From: Metaclostridioides mangenotii
GTDB lineage: Bacteria; Bacillota; Clostridia; Peptostreptococcales; Peptostreptococcaceae
Assembly (NCBI RefSeq): GCF_018917235.1
Contig: NZ_JAHLOF010000006.1
Location: 173,416-237,415 of the forward strand
Length of the DNA stretch: 64,000 nucleotides
Direction of reading: 5' to 3'
Positions 45,741 to 53,968 of this stretch are shown here, piece after piece. The translations under genes and the position numbers were made by a program. The notes under the pieces were generated by a model. The model was not told the DNA's origin and did not search any database. It saw nothing but the letters and a program-made list of their open reading frames with translations. The stretch's first letter is position 1; every line of letters begins with the position of its first letter.

Positions 45741-46202
45741 ATGTATCAAAATAATTACCCAAATCCTATTCAATTACAAAATTCAATAAATATGATAGGT
45801 GACTCTATAGAGTCTGAAAAAAAAGATGCCCAATTTTATCAATGGCTTATTGATAATATTCCAACCTCAGGCCTTAGTTCATATCAAGTGCAACAAATAA
45901 AATCTATAATAGAATCTATAAGAAATGATGAACTAAATCATAATAAAATGTTTCAAAATATGTATCATCAACTGACTGGCAACACAGTAACACCAGTTGA
46001 TGAAGAATTTATTCCACCAGAGAGTTTTGAAGCTGGGATAACAGATGCTCTAATGGGAGAATTAGAAGCTGTTAAAAAATATAGACTTATAATGTCTGGG
46101 CTACCTTCTCTATACCATAGAGATATAGTTTTTAATATATTAACCGACGAATTAAGACATGCGAATTTATATAACTATATATATACAAACACACAAACAT
46201 AA
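45741..46202 (+). CDS. Ferritin-like/rubrerythrin-fold protein (copy 1)
   Basis: 153-aa four-helix ferritin-like protein. Di-iron ligands are suggested by Glu in SIESEKKDAQFY (helix 1), ExxH in IRNDELNHNKMF (helix 2), Glu in GELEAVKKYR (helix 3), and ExxH in TDELRHANLY (helix 4). AGGAGG lies six bases before the ATG. The paralogue at 47100 shares the same motifs. Possible roles are iron handling, peroxide defence, or spore coat; a sequence like CATATATCTATAG at matching position in both copies could be a sporulation-type -10, but this is weak. Confidence 0.8.
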   Translation: MYQNNYPNPIQLQNSINMIGDSIESEKKDAQFYQWLIDNIPTSGLSSYQVQQIKSIIESIRNDELNHNKMFQNMYHQLTGNTVTPVDEEFIPPESFEAGITDALMGELEAVKKYRLIMSGLPSLYHRDIVFNILTDELRHANLYNYIYTNTQT

Positions 46203-46344
46203 GAAAAAAAGGGGGTTTATTTAATACTACTATTTACTATTATCTAGAAACCAAACGATCAATCTATATTAATTTAATTTCATACTATATTCGTTCACTT
46301 TCAACTGATATTCTCCATACCTTAACTATAAGGAAGGTGATGTT

Positions 46345-46638
46345 ATGGGAAACTGTGATGATAAAATTTTTAAAAAATCTTGTTTTTTTAATATACCTGC
46401 TAAACAATTTTCGCTCCTATCATCAATAATAGGTCTCTTACTAATAGACAATCTTAATACAGACCAACAGAATTCACTCGGCAACTTTATTGTAAATATT
46501 GGCCAGAATATTACAACGTCAGCAGCACAAGAATCACTTTTGGCTAATAATAACAACCAAGATGATGAAATAAACGCTCAATTAGAAATACTTAAAAAGC
46601 AAATATGTTTTTTAGAGGACCAAGTTAAAAAAAAGTAA
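46345..46638 (+). CDS. Hypothetical protein of 97 residues
   Basis: AAGGAAGGTGATGTT precedes the ATG, a strong ribosome-binding site. The protein begins MGNCDDKIFKKSCFFNIPAK, has a mildly hydrophobic middle (FSLLSSIIGLLLIDNL) and ends in a short coiled-coil (INAQLEILKKQICFLEDQVKKK, shown with its last residues). It lies between the two ferritin copies but has no second copy, so it is either an insertion in copy one or was lost from copy two. No family recognised. Confidence 0.7.
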   Translation: MGNCDDKIFKKSCFFNIPAKQFSLLSSIIGLLLIDNLNTDQQNSLGNFIVNIGQNITTSAAQESLLANNNNQDDEINAQLEILKKQICFLEDQVKKK

Positions 46639-46761
46639 CATAATATAATTCTAGTATATAAAACGATTTAATTTATTATAATAAAAAAGATGTTTCACTT
46701 CTTGCAGAGACTAAATATGATAATGTAAATTTATAAAGCAAAATAGGGTAGTAATTTTAAG

Positions 46762-46904
46762 TGCACCCCAAAAGTTAGACAATTCAGATTAACTTTTGGA
46801 GGTGTATTTTTATGGCTAAATATAGTTTGAAATTTAGAAGGATAACTATTGAATTAAGAAATAAAAGTGTTTCGATTAAACATAAAACTTATTTTCCTAT
46901 TTGA
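46762..46904 (+). mobile_element. IS3-family insertion sequence remnant
   Basis: TGCACCCCAAAAGTTAGAC looks like an IS3 (IS150-group) terminal repeat, followed by GGAGGTG and ATG 46812. The frame MAKYSLKFRRITIELRN resembles the start of an OrfA transposase but ends after 30 codons. No OrfB or right end is present. It interrupts the AGGGTAG hairpin that is intact at 47593. Confidence 0.65.
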
Positions 46905-46927
46905 AATACTTTAAAGATTTATCTAAC

Positions 46928-46981
46928 CTACATACTAAAAATTCTACAGGGTTTAATTCCTTTTTTATCGAATATATCCAT
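46928..46981 (-). pseudogene. Stub of an ATP-dependent DNA ligase-like gene (copy 2)
   Basis: AGAGGTGATAGT precedes an ATG and 17 codons beginning MDIFDKKGIKPCRIF. The first 11 residues match copy one, then diverge. A perfect dyad CCATACTATC / GATAGTATGG (46978-47007) covers its start and ribosome-binding site. Confidence 0.5.
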
Positions 46982-47099
46982 ACTATCACCTCTTAGGGAT
47001 AGTATGGTTAAGTGATGGTTATTTTAAGCATCATTTCCATGAATGTATCCAAATATTATTTAAAACATATATCTATAGTAAACACTTAGGAGGTTTATT

Positions 47100-47594
47100 A
47101 TGTATGAAGAAATTTACCGAGATCCTATAGAGCAGGATACTATAAATATGATTGGCGAAACCATAATATCTAAAGAAAGACACTTGCAATTTTTTCAGTG
47201 GTTGATTGATCATGTTATGATATCGGAACTGTCTCCTATACCATCTCTTTCTCTAGCAGAAGCTAAACAAGTAATAACACTTTTAGAATATGTAAGAGAT
47301 GAGGAACTAAAACATTTATACTTGCTGCAAAATATATATTATAGACTTACAGGATTATATCCACCACTATTTGAAGAAGTTTTTTATCCACCAAAAAATC
47401 TTATAGCCGGATTAGAAAACGCTTTAATGGAAAACTTAGAATCCACTAAAAAATATAGACTCATAATGAACGATTTACCATCATCTTATGATAGAGATAT
47501 GATATCAAGTATCATATCTGATGAGCTAAATCATATTGGTATATATAATTCTTTACTTACAAAATTTTCAAATATAGAGCAAACAATAAAATAG
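47100..47594 (+). CDS. Ferritin-like/rubrerythrin-fold protein (copy 2)
   Basis: 164 aa, paralogue of the protein at 45741. It has ISKERHLQFF (helix 1), RDEELKHLYLLQ (helix 2), MENLESTKKYRL (helix 3) and SDELNHIGIYN (helix 4), keeping the same Glu and ExxH pattern. About 11 residues longer, mainly in the loop after helix 1 (ELSPIPSLSLAEAKQ). AGGAGG lies six bases before the ATG. Terminator hairpin overlaps its stop. Confidence 0.8.
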   Translation: MYEEIYRDPIEQDTINMIGETIISKERHLQFFQWLIDHVMISELSPIPSLSLAEAKQVITLLEYVRDEELKHLYLLQNIYYRLTGLYPPLFEEVFYPPKNLIAGLENALMENLESTKKYRLIMNDLPSSYDRDMISSIISDELNHIGIYNSLLTKFSNIEQTIK

Positions 47595-47617
47595 GGTAGC
47601 AATTAAGCTACCCTTTT
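47593..47617 (+). terminator. Terminator after ferritin-like copy 2
   Basis: AGGGTAGC / GCTACCCT with a 6-nt loop then TTTTAC, overlapping the stop codon. Degenerate versions occur near 45519 and 46745. Confidence 0.75.
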
Positions 47618-48114
47618 ACTATCTACATTAATTTTCTACCTTCCAACCATTTAACTACAAAATGTCTCCTTAAAGTTATTTTATTTTAATACCAAAAACA
47701 CCTTCAGATATTTAAAGGTGTTCATGGTAAATAGGAAATTAAAAGTCAAAACACCGAAAGAATAAAAGTCAGTCAGTGCTATTACAATATATTAAACTCC
47801 CATTAATATTATGCTAAAAATACCTATTTTAAATGTCTTTTTTAAGTTGATGTTAAAATCAGTAAATATAATAATTTATTTTATCCCTAAACAAGAAGTG
47901 TAATGGATTTTAGTACTACTAATAATATATAAACTGTAACCATATGTTGTGCATTCTAATCTTAAATACAAAAACACCACTGGTTCAGAGTCAGATAGCA
48001 ATATAACCAGGGTGTTTTGTATAATTTAAAAAACAATTTTACTGATGACGAAGGTATTGATTAAATCAGTACAATAATAGTATGCTATTATTTTTCGTTT
48101 TTATACTAAAAAGA
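47618..48114. other. Non-coding gap downstream of ferritin copy 2
   Basis: About 500 nt without a gene. It contains an AACACCTT / AAGGTGTT hairpin at 47697-47722 and a stronger one at 47966-48022. A minus-strand stretch reading LRRHFVVKWLEGRKLM near 47628-47677 might be a gene scrap, but is too short to assign. Confidence 0.4.
47966..48022. terminator. Terminator-like hairpin
   Basis: ATACAAAAACACCACTGGTT pairs with AACCAGGGTGTTTTGTAT (minor bulge) around 19 nt. It lies downstream of the lipoprotein pseudogene on the minus strand (ending TTTTTGTATTT) and probably ended its transcript. Confidence 0.6.
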
Positions 48115-48352
48115 CTACTTCGTATAGTCCTCGCTAGTTATTTCCTTAAATTCTGTTTCTGTTATCTTCTGCTTGTCTACTGCGCATCTAAAATCACTTC
48201 AAATGTCTCTGGCTTTACATTAAAATCAAAGTCCATATTTTCAACCTTTTTATAAGAAACTGTATTTTTGAGTATTGGATTTTTTTTACTACACCCTGAA
48301 ACTAGGCTGATAATAACCAATAAACCGTCAAAATAGATACTATTTTTTTCAT
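48115..48352 (-). pseudogene. Small lipoprotein with two frameshifts
   Basis: GGAGGTG lies five bases before ATG 48352 (MKKIVSILTV). The frame shifts to GLLVIISLVSGCSKKNP, a signal peptide with lipobox VSGC. It continues to ETFEVILDA, shifts again to VDKQKITETEF and stops after SEDYTK. Restored, it would be about 75 residues. Both breaks look like single-base changes; sequencing error cannot be excluded. Confidence 0.7.
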
Positions 48353-48485
48353 ATTTACACCTCCAAACACATAATAGCCTCTATCTATTACATGAATGTT
48401 ACAACCTCAGAGAGATAATATGTCTTTGTTATAAATTCAAATCAAGATAACTTTGATTCTGGCTACAACTAGTATGAAATGAAAT

Positions 48486-48540
48486 AGGGAGGATTAGTAA
48501 CTAAGTTACTTAGTTACTTAGTTACTTACTAATCTGCCCT
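48486..48540 (-). terminator. Repeat-containing terminator after glucosaminidase
   Basis: AGGGAGGATTAGTAACTAAG pairs with CTTAGTTACTTACTAATC plus TGCCCT. The loop contains further TTAGTTACT units (about four in all). On the minus strand it leads to CCTATTTCATTTC. Confidence 0.55.
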
Positions 48541-48547
48541 ATAATTA

Positions 48548-49447
48548 TTACTTCGTATTTTGAGCTTCACTGTCAATTAACTGTAAATCGTACTGCCTTA
48601 TCAAATTTATTAGTCTTTCAGCGTAAACTTTATTACCATTTTCATCTATTGCAGTACTGTAGCCAGCTTTTTCAAGAGCTTTAGCTTGATAGATGTATGT
48701 ATTTGAATCAAAAACTCCATTTTCTCTGTACCTCTTGTTTTTAAATAAAAACTCTGCATGATCCTTTATAGATTCACTTTTATCATTGTATATTCTAAAC
48801 TTACTGTTTACCATCGTATCTTTATGCTCCATTGTTTCTAAAGTTACATATTGGCCTTTCCAGTTTTCATCTGCTTTTATTCCAAATAAATTATTATAAT
48901 TTTTAGATAAACTTGATTCACCCCAATTTGATTCTAATATTGCCTGGGCTATAGTTATTGATGGTAGTACATCGTATTCTTTATAATTTTTAATTGAGTC
49001 TTCCTTTATATCTTCAATAAATTTCATATATTTACTATTTGGATCTAATCTATCTGGTTTTATTCCAAAACCATTTAAATCATCTAGGTATTTATATGTC
49101 AATTTTTTCTCTTTATCTTCAAATCCCAAAATCTCCATAGCTTCAGTTATAGAATATAATTTTTTGCCTTCACTGCTATTATCCTCTTTCTTTAGAAATA
49201 AATTTGATATTTCTTGTATCTGCTTATCATTTATATTTTTCATATTGTTCTTATTAGATACTGCTAATAATGCTGCTACTTCCTTCCAGTTAATCTGTGC
49301 ATTATTTCCACTAGCTACATCAGTACTCTCTATAAATTGATTTATATCTATATCGCTTTTATTTATCTCTTTAAAATTTAGTTTATTAACTAGTGTAACA
49401 GCCATTAATATAACTAAAATTATAATAATGAACCTTTTTACTCTCAT
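48548..49447 (-). CDS. Secreted glucosaminidase-domain protein (GH73)
   Basis: 299 aa. An N-terminal TM/signal segment (about 4-22) is followed by a poorly conserved linker (about 25-140). The GH73 endo-beta-N-acetylglucosaminidase domain covers about 155-295: SITIAQAILESNWGES with the catalytic Glu, NNLFGIKADENWKG, KFRIYNDKSESIKDHAEF and the YAERLINLIRQYDL end. It cleaves peptidoglycan glycan strands. GGGAGG precedes the ATG. No cell-wall binding repeats, so it is probably membrane-tethered. Single gene. Confidence 0.9.
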   Translation of the reverse strand: MRVKRFIIIILVILMAVTLVNKLNFKEINKSDIDINQFIESTDVASGNNAQINWKEVAALLAVSNKNNMKNINDKQIQEISNLFLKKEDNSSEGKKLYSITEAMEILGFEDKEKKLTYKYLDDLNGFGIKPDRLDPNSKYMKFIEDIKEDSIKNYKEYDVLPSITIAQAILESNWGESSLSKNYNNLFGIKADENWKGQYVTLETMEHKDTMVNSKFRIYNDKSESIKDHAEFLFKNKRYRENGVFDSNTYIYQAKALEKAGYSTAIDENGNKVYAERLINLIRQYDLQLIDSEAQNTK

Positions 49448-49619
49448 AATTATGTCCTCCCTATTGTCGATATTCTCAATTGTACAATAGAAACGTTACA
49501 AGAAGTTTACATTTAGGGTAAATTTCAATTAAAATTCACATTATAGTCATATATTTAATATTATTTTTTAATATAAAAAACTATACTTACAAAAATCGAT
49601 GCTATGATTTCAAAAAAAT

Positions 49620-49649
49620 AAAGCAGCAACTATATTTAGTTGCTGCTTT
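49620..49649 (-). terminator. Terminator after AI-2E-type gene
   Basis: AAAGCAGCAACTA / TAGTTGCTGCTTT, 13-bp perfect stem with a 4-nt loop, in the gap downstream of the transporter gene; minus strand ends TTTATTTTTTTG. Confidence 0.85.
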
Positions 49650-49663
49650 TATATTATTATATG

Positions 49664-50827
49664 TTACATATAATCCTCAGTTTCCTTAGGAAGCCCTCGT
49701 TTATCTAATTTATATTCAACTACTTCTTTAATTATTGAGTAAATCACTGCAAATAGCGGAACTCCTATAACCATTCCAACAAAACCTAGAAGCTTTCCAG
49801 TTACTAAGAGAGAGAAAAGAATCCAAAACGCCGAAATACCTATAGAATCCCCTAGTATCTTAGGTCCTATAATATTACCGTCAATTTGCTGTATGACAAG
49901 TATTATAAGCATAAGCCAAAGCGCCTTAATAGGAGATACAAACATTACAATAATAATTGAAGGTATTGCTCCAAAAAAAGGTCCAAAGAATGGAATTATA
50001 TTTGTTACACCAATTATTACTGAGATAAGTAGAGTATATGGCATTTTTACTATCGTTAGAATAACAAATGTTAGTATACCAATTATAAATGAATCTAATA
50101 TTTTTCCACTTAAGAATTTACCAAAAGTATCATTACTTCTATGCGTAAGCTCAACAATCTTATTTGCAACTTCTTTTGAGAATAGTGCAAATAGTACTTT
50201 TTTACTAAGTGCATAGAATCTTTCCTTATCTATAAGTAAGTATACAGATATTATTAAACCTAAGACTATATTCCATATACTTGAAAGAATATCTCTTAAC
50301 ATTACGCCCAATAAAGGTATCAAATCTGTAGCAAAGTTTATCACGTACACTACAAAATCATTCCACTTCTGAGTCGCAAACGTAAGATACTCACCAGTAA
50401 GATTTAGATTCGTCATAATATCATCAATCCATTTAGTAGTCTGAGTTACATATTTAGGTATATCATTCGCAAGACCTATTAAACTATCAATAAGTTGTGG
50501 CAAAACGAAATGGATAAATAGGTACATTAAAAGTGCCGCTGTTAGATATGTAAGTATCATTCCTATTGCCCTTTTTAGCTTAGGCTTCATACTTTTTAAT
50601 CCATCAACGCAAAGTACTTTTTCTTCATAAAATTTCAGAATAAAATTAAGAATATAAGCGAGTGCAAATCCTACTATAAATGGTTGTAATGTAGATAGAG
50701 CATTGCCTATTTTTTTGTTGAATAAATCCATTTGAGACGCTATTAAATAAAATACAGTACTTCCAACAACAACTAAGAATAAGTATATCGCTATTGTAGT
50801 GTATTTTTTATTCCAATTTATTTTCAT
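49664..50827 (-). CDS. AI-2E family transporter-like membrane protein
   Basis: 387 aa with about eight TM helices. The family pattern is present: paired N-terminal TMs, the long amphipathic region (LIGLANDIPKYVTQ and KIVELTHRSNDTFGKFLSGKILDS), and the C-terminal TNIIPFFGPFFGAIPSIIIV followed by LVIQQIDGNIIGPKILGDSIGI. Members have been linked with autoinducer-2 export or with Na+/H+ antiport; substrate cannot be told from sequence. AGGAGG precedes the ATG. Single gene. Confidence 0.9.
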   Translation of the reverse strand: MKINWNKKYTTIAIYLFLVVVGSTVFYLIASQMDLFNKKIGNALSTLQPFIVGFALAYILNFILKFYEEKVLCVDGLKSMKPKLKRAIGMILTYLTAALLMYLFIHFVLPQLIDSLIGLANDIPKYVTQTTKWIDDIMTNLNLTGEYLTFATQKWNDFVVYVINFATDLIPLLGVMLRDILSSIWNIVLGLIISVYLLIDKERFYALSKKVLFALFSKEVANKIVELTHRSNDTFGKFLSGKILDSFIIGILTFVILTIVKMPYTLLISVIIGVTNIIPFFGPFFGAIPSIIIVMFVSPIKALWLMLIILVIQQIDGNIIGPKILGDSIGISAFWILFSLLVTGKLLGFVGMVIGVPLFAVIYSIIKEVVEYKLDKRGLPKETEDYM

Positions 50828-50934
50828 ATTTTCCTCCTCATTATAGTCTATTTAGATTTTAACATAAATTTTACTTTTTTATAACAAAATGGCGAATATA
50901 ACATATAAATATTGATTTACAGTAATATAAAACA

Positions 50935-50961
50935 AAAAAAGTGGCTTAAGACCACTTTTTT
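50935..50961 (-). terminator. Terminator after AraC/GyrI regulator
   Basis: AAAAAAGTGG / CCACTTTTTT with a 7-nt loop, downstream of the regulator stop; U-tracts in both directions. Confidence 0.8.
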
Positions 50962-50978
50962 AATATTTCCATATATAT

Positions 50979-51830
50979 TTATTTTTTTACAATAGGCACC
51001 CAAACCTCAAATTTAGAGTTTTGCGGATCTTCATTTAAGTAAACTTCTATGTCTGGAGCATCTCCATACTCATAACCTGATGTTGGAAGCCATTCAGTGA
51101 TAGCTCTTTTTTCTATATCTTGTATAGCAGTTGGCATAGGCCCCTCACCTGTAAATACAGCCCAAGTACATCCAGGTACTTCGTACTCACACATTCCCTC
51201 TGGTGTTTGCTTATCACTTGATACAGCTATGTAATATTCCCAATCTACCTCATCACCAATACAAGCACTAACACCTAGAACGCCCAATGGTTCTTTATTC
51301 ATTAGAGGAACTAGCTCTGCAAGCGTACCACTTTTAGCAACTTCTCGCCACATTTTAGGTACCGTTTCAAAATTTGATTCAATATCATTCTTAAGCTTTT
51401 CCTTTACCCCAATAATTCTAAACGCATCTTTTTTTATTATCTTATAATCCATTTCTGCAACTCCTTTTATAGATATTTTAAAGGTAATACGAGGAAAAGC
51501 TTTCAAACACACACCCTCCTTCTGAGCTGCCGATGGAGAGATACCATGTATATTTTGAAATGCTCTATTAAATGAAGTTGGGGACTCATATCCATATCTC
51601 ATAGCAACATTGATGACTTTATCTCCACTCTGAAGGTCGAAAGCTGCCATTGTAAGTCTTCTACGTCTTATATATTCAGAAAGAGGTGTTCCAGAAATAT
51701 AAGAGAACATTCTTTGAAAATGATAAGTCGAGCAACATGCAATTTTAGCTGCTTTATTGTACTTTATCTCTCCTTTTAAATTATCCTCAATATAATCTAG
51801 TGCTTCGTTCAAATTTTTTAACCATTCCAT
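50979..51830 (-). CDS. AraC family regulator with GyrI-like effector domain
   Basis: 283 aa. N-terminal double HTH of AraC type (about 1-105; NKAAKIACCSTYHFQRMFSYI, then VAMRYGYESPTSFNRAFQNIHGISP). The C-terminal GyrI/SbmC-like domain (about 125-283) includes FRIIGVKEKL, LGVSACIGDEVDWEYYIAVS and PGCTWAVFTGEGPMP. Such Rob/BmrR-type domains bind hydrophobic drugs. The MDR-type ABC genes lie about 290 nt upstream in the same orientation, but a terminator separates them, so a link is only suggestive. AAGGAG precedes the ATG. Confidence 0.92.
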   Translation of the reverse strand: MEWLKNLNEALDYIEDNLKGEIKYNKAAKIACCSTYHFQRMFSYISGTPLSEYIRRRRLTMAAFDLQSGDKVINVAMRYGYESPTSFNRAFQNIHGISPSAAQKEGVCLKAFPRITFKISIKGVAEMDYKIIKKDAFRIIGVKEKLKNDIESNFETVPKMWREVAKSGTLAELVPLMNKEPLGVLGVSACIGDEVDWEYYIAVSSDKQTPEGMCEYEVPGCTWAVFTGEGPMPTAIQDIEKRAITEWLPTSGYEYGDAPDIEVYLNEDPQNSKFEVWVPIVKK

Positions 51831-52050
51831 CGTAACATCTCCTTATACATAAATTTTACTATAGCTAATGAAAGCATTCCTCACATTTTGTGCACAATAA
51901 TGCGAGTATTTATCCTATTAAATCAATATACTTACAATTAAAAAACTATCTTGTTTCCATCAACTTTTCTGATACGTTAAGAAACTCACTACTATTTACA
52001 TGGCCCTATATAAATTAATATAGCAGAACTAATATACAAATACTAATAAA

Positions 52051-52097
52051 AAATAAGATCTCAAAGGAGAGAATATTCTCTTCCTTGAGACCTTATT
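52051..52097 (-). terminator. Terminator after ABC exporter operon
   Basis: AATAAGATCTCAAAGGAGAG pairs with CTCTTCCTTGAGACCTTATT (minor mismatches), then TTATTTTTTATTAG on the minus strand. Confidence 0.8.
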
Positions 52098-52117
52098 TAA
52101 TGTAGTTTTATTTTATT

Positions 52118-53968
52118 TTAACTAACTTCTTCGTTATTTTCAAACTGTGAATTATAAAGATCTTTATAGAACCCACCAGCCTCTAGAAGCTCTTCATGAC
52201 TTCCTTGTTCAATAATATCTCCGTTGTTCATAACGAGTATCATATCAGCATCTCTAATTGTAGACAACCTATGTGCAATTACAAAACTTGTTCTACCCTC
52301 CATAAGATTATCCATAGCCTTCTGAATAAGTATCTCTGTTCTAGTATCTACAGAACTTGTAGCTTCATCAAGTATTAAAATCTTAGGATCAGCTAATATT
52401 GCACGTGCTATAGTCAGGAGTTGCTTTTGTCCTTGAGAAACATTGTCCGCATCTTCTGTTAATTCCATATTGTAACCATCAGGTTGGGTCTTGATAAATC
52501 TATGAGCGTAAGCTGATTTAGCTGCACTTATTACTTCTTCGTCAGATGCATCAAGTCTACCATATCTTATATTTTCCATAACAGAACCATTAAACAACCA
52601 GGTATCTTGTAACACCATTCCGAATAATTCTCTAAGTTCTCCTCTGTTAAAATCTTTAATATTGTTACCATCTATCAAAATTTCGCCACTTTTCAAATCA
52701 TAAAATCTCATTAGTAATTTTACAATTGTAGTTTTACCAGCTCCGGTAGGTCCAACTATCGCAATTTTTTGTCCAGGTTTTACACTAGCACTAAAGTCAT
52801 TTATAATAGTTTTGTCTTTATTGTAACCGAAATTCACATGTTTAAATTCAATTTCACCTTCTATATTTTCTATAGAAACTGGATTGTTTACTATTTGTTG
52901 TTCTTCCTCTTCCTCTAAGAATTCAAACACTCTTTCGGATGCTGCGGCTGTTGATTGAAGTAAATTCGCAACTTGTGCAATTTGAGTCATAGGTTGTGTA
53001 AAGTTTCTTACATACTGTATAAATGATTGTATATCCCCAACTTCTATTGTCTTCTTAATAGCTAACCAACCACCTAGTATAGATACTACAACATAACCTA
53101 AGTTTCCGATAAATGCCATAAGAGGCTGCATTATACCAGATAAAAACTGTGACTTCCAAGCTGAATTATATAGTTCATCATTTAATTTGTTAAACTCATC
53201 TATGCTAGATTCTTCTCCATTAAATACCTTTACTATATTTTGACCACTGTAAGCTTCTTCAACATGACCATTTACATTGCCTAAATACTCTTGTTGAGAC
53301 CTGAAGTATTTTTGTGACCTTTTAACTATCACAGATATTAATAGCATTGAAATTGGTACTATAAATAAAACTGCAGCTGTCATAATCCAACTTATAGATA
53401 ACATCATAATTAATACCCCTACCATTGTTGTTACCGATGTTATAAGTTGTGTCATACTTTGATTCAAACTTTGATTTAGTGTATCTATATCATTAGTAAC
53501 TCTAGATAAAACCTCACCATGAGTTTTTGAATCAAAATACTTCATAGGAAGTCTATTCATCTTTTCAGATAATTCTTTTCTCAAATTATAAGTAATTTTC
53601 TGAGATATTCCACTCATTATAAACCCTTGAACAAATGAGAATATTGAGCTAATAATGTAAAGACAGACTAAAGTAAGTAGTATTTTTTCTATAGCTGCAA
53701 AGTCTATACCAGCTCCATCAATCCCTGATATTTTATTCATCAAGCCCTCAAATATCTTTGTAGTAGCTTTACCTAAAATTTTAGGACCAACTATTGAGAA
53801 GGCTGCACTACCTATAGCAAATAATATTACAAATATTATGGATGCTTTGTACTTAGACATATATGAAAGTAATTTTTTCATTGTACCTTTAAAATCTGAT
53901 GCTTTTTCTCCTGCAGCACTCATTCCTCGTCCCATAGAATCTCTTCTTGGTCTATTGTTTTTACTCAT
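52118..53968 (-). CDS. ABC exporter half-transporter, canonical-site subunit
   Basis: 616 aa: six TM helices (about 40-340) and an ABC ATPase. Walker A GPTGAGKTT, Q-loop VLQDTWLF, signature VSQGQKQ (G to Q in the LSGGQ), Walker B ILILDEATSSVD with the catalytic Glu, H-loop IAHRLST. I start at ATG 53968 (MSKNNRPRR), eight bases after GGAGGA; it overlaps the preceding stop by 8 nt, so the two subunits are translationally coupled. It pairs with the next gene to form a heterodimeric multidrug-type exporter. Confidence 0.92.
   Translation of the reverse strand: MSKNNRPRRDSMGRGMSAAGEKASDFKGTMKKLLSYMSKYKASIIFVILFAIGSAAFSIVGPKILGKATTKIFEGLMNKISGIDGAGIDFAAIEKILLTLVCLYIISSIFSFVQGFIMSGISQKITYNLRKELSEKMNRLPMKYFDSKTHGEVLSRVTNDIDTLNQSLNQSMTQLITSVTTMVGVLIMMLSISWIMTAAVLFIVPISMLLISVIVKRSQKYFRSQQEYLGNVNGHVEEAYSGQNIVKVFNGEESSIDEFNKLNDELYNSAWKSQFLSGIMQPLMAFIGNLGYVVVSILGGWLAIKKTIEVGDIQSFIQYVRNFTQPMTQIAQVANLLQSTAAASERVFEFLEEEEEQQIVNNPVSIENIEGEIEFKHVNFGYNKDKTIINDFSASVKPGQKIAIVGPTGAGKTTIVKLLMRFYDLKSGEILIDGNNIKDFNRGELRELFGMVLQDTWLFNGSVMENIRYGRLDASDEEVISAAKSAYAHRFIKTQPDGYNMELTEDADNVSQGQKQLLTIARAILADPKILILDEATSSVDTRTEILIQKAMDNLMEGRTSFVIAHRLSTIRDADMILVMNNGDIIEQGSHEELLEAGGFYKDLYNSQFENNEEVS

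Larger units (their letters stand above)
46639..47099. other. Gap with IS remnant and ligase stub
   Basis: 461 nt with no full gene. It holds a broken copy of the AGGGTAGC hairpin (about 46745), an IS3-family left end and transposase start (46762-46904), the second ligase stub and a 10-bp dyad (46978-47007). Confidence 0.6.
45515..47617. repeat. Tandem duplication of the ferritin-like locus
   Basis: Two copies of one arrangement lie in tandem: an AGGGTAGC-type hairpin remnant, a divergent ligase-start stub, about 110 nt of shared upstream sequence (including ACATATATCTATAGTAAA and TTTAGGAGGTT-like ribosome-binding site) and a ferritin-like gene. Copy one spans about 45515-46202 and copy two about 46741-47617. 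By eye the shared upstream segments are about 80% identical. Copy two also contains an IS3-type remnant. Confidence 0.7.

Noticed and set aside
47628..47677. Minus-strand scrap LRRHFVVKWLEGRKLM after the ferritin duplication
   Set aside because: Too short, with no SD; not assignable to any protein.
48486..48540. TTAGTTACT repeats as a CRISPR or iteron array
   Set aside because: Repeats are overlapping, unspaced and lie in a terminator stem; no spacers or replication genes.
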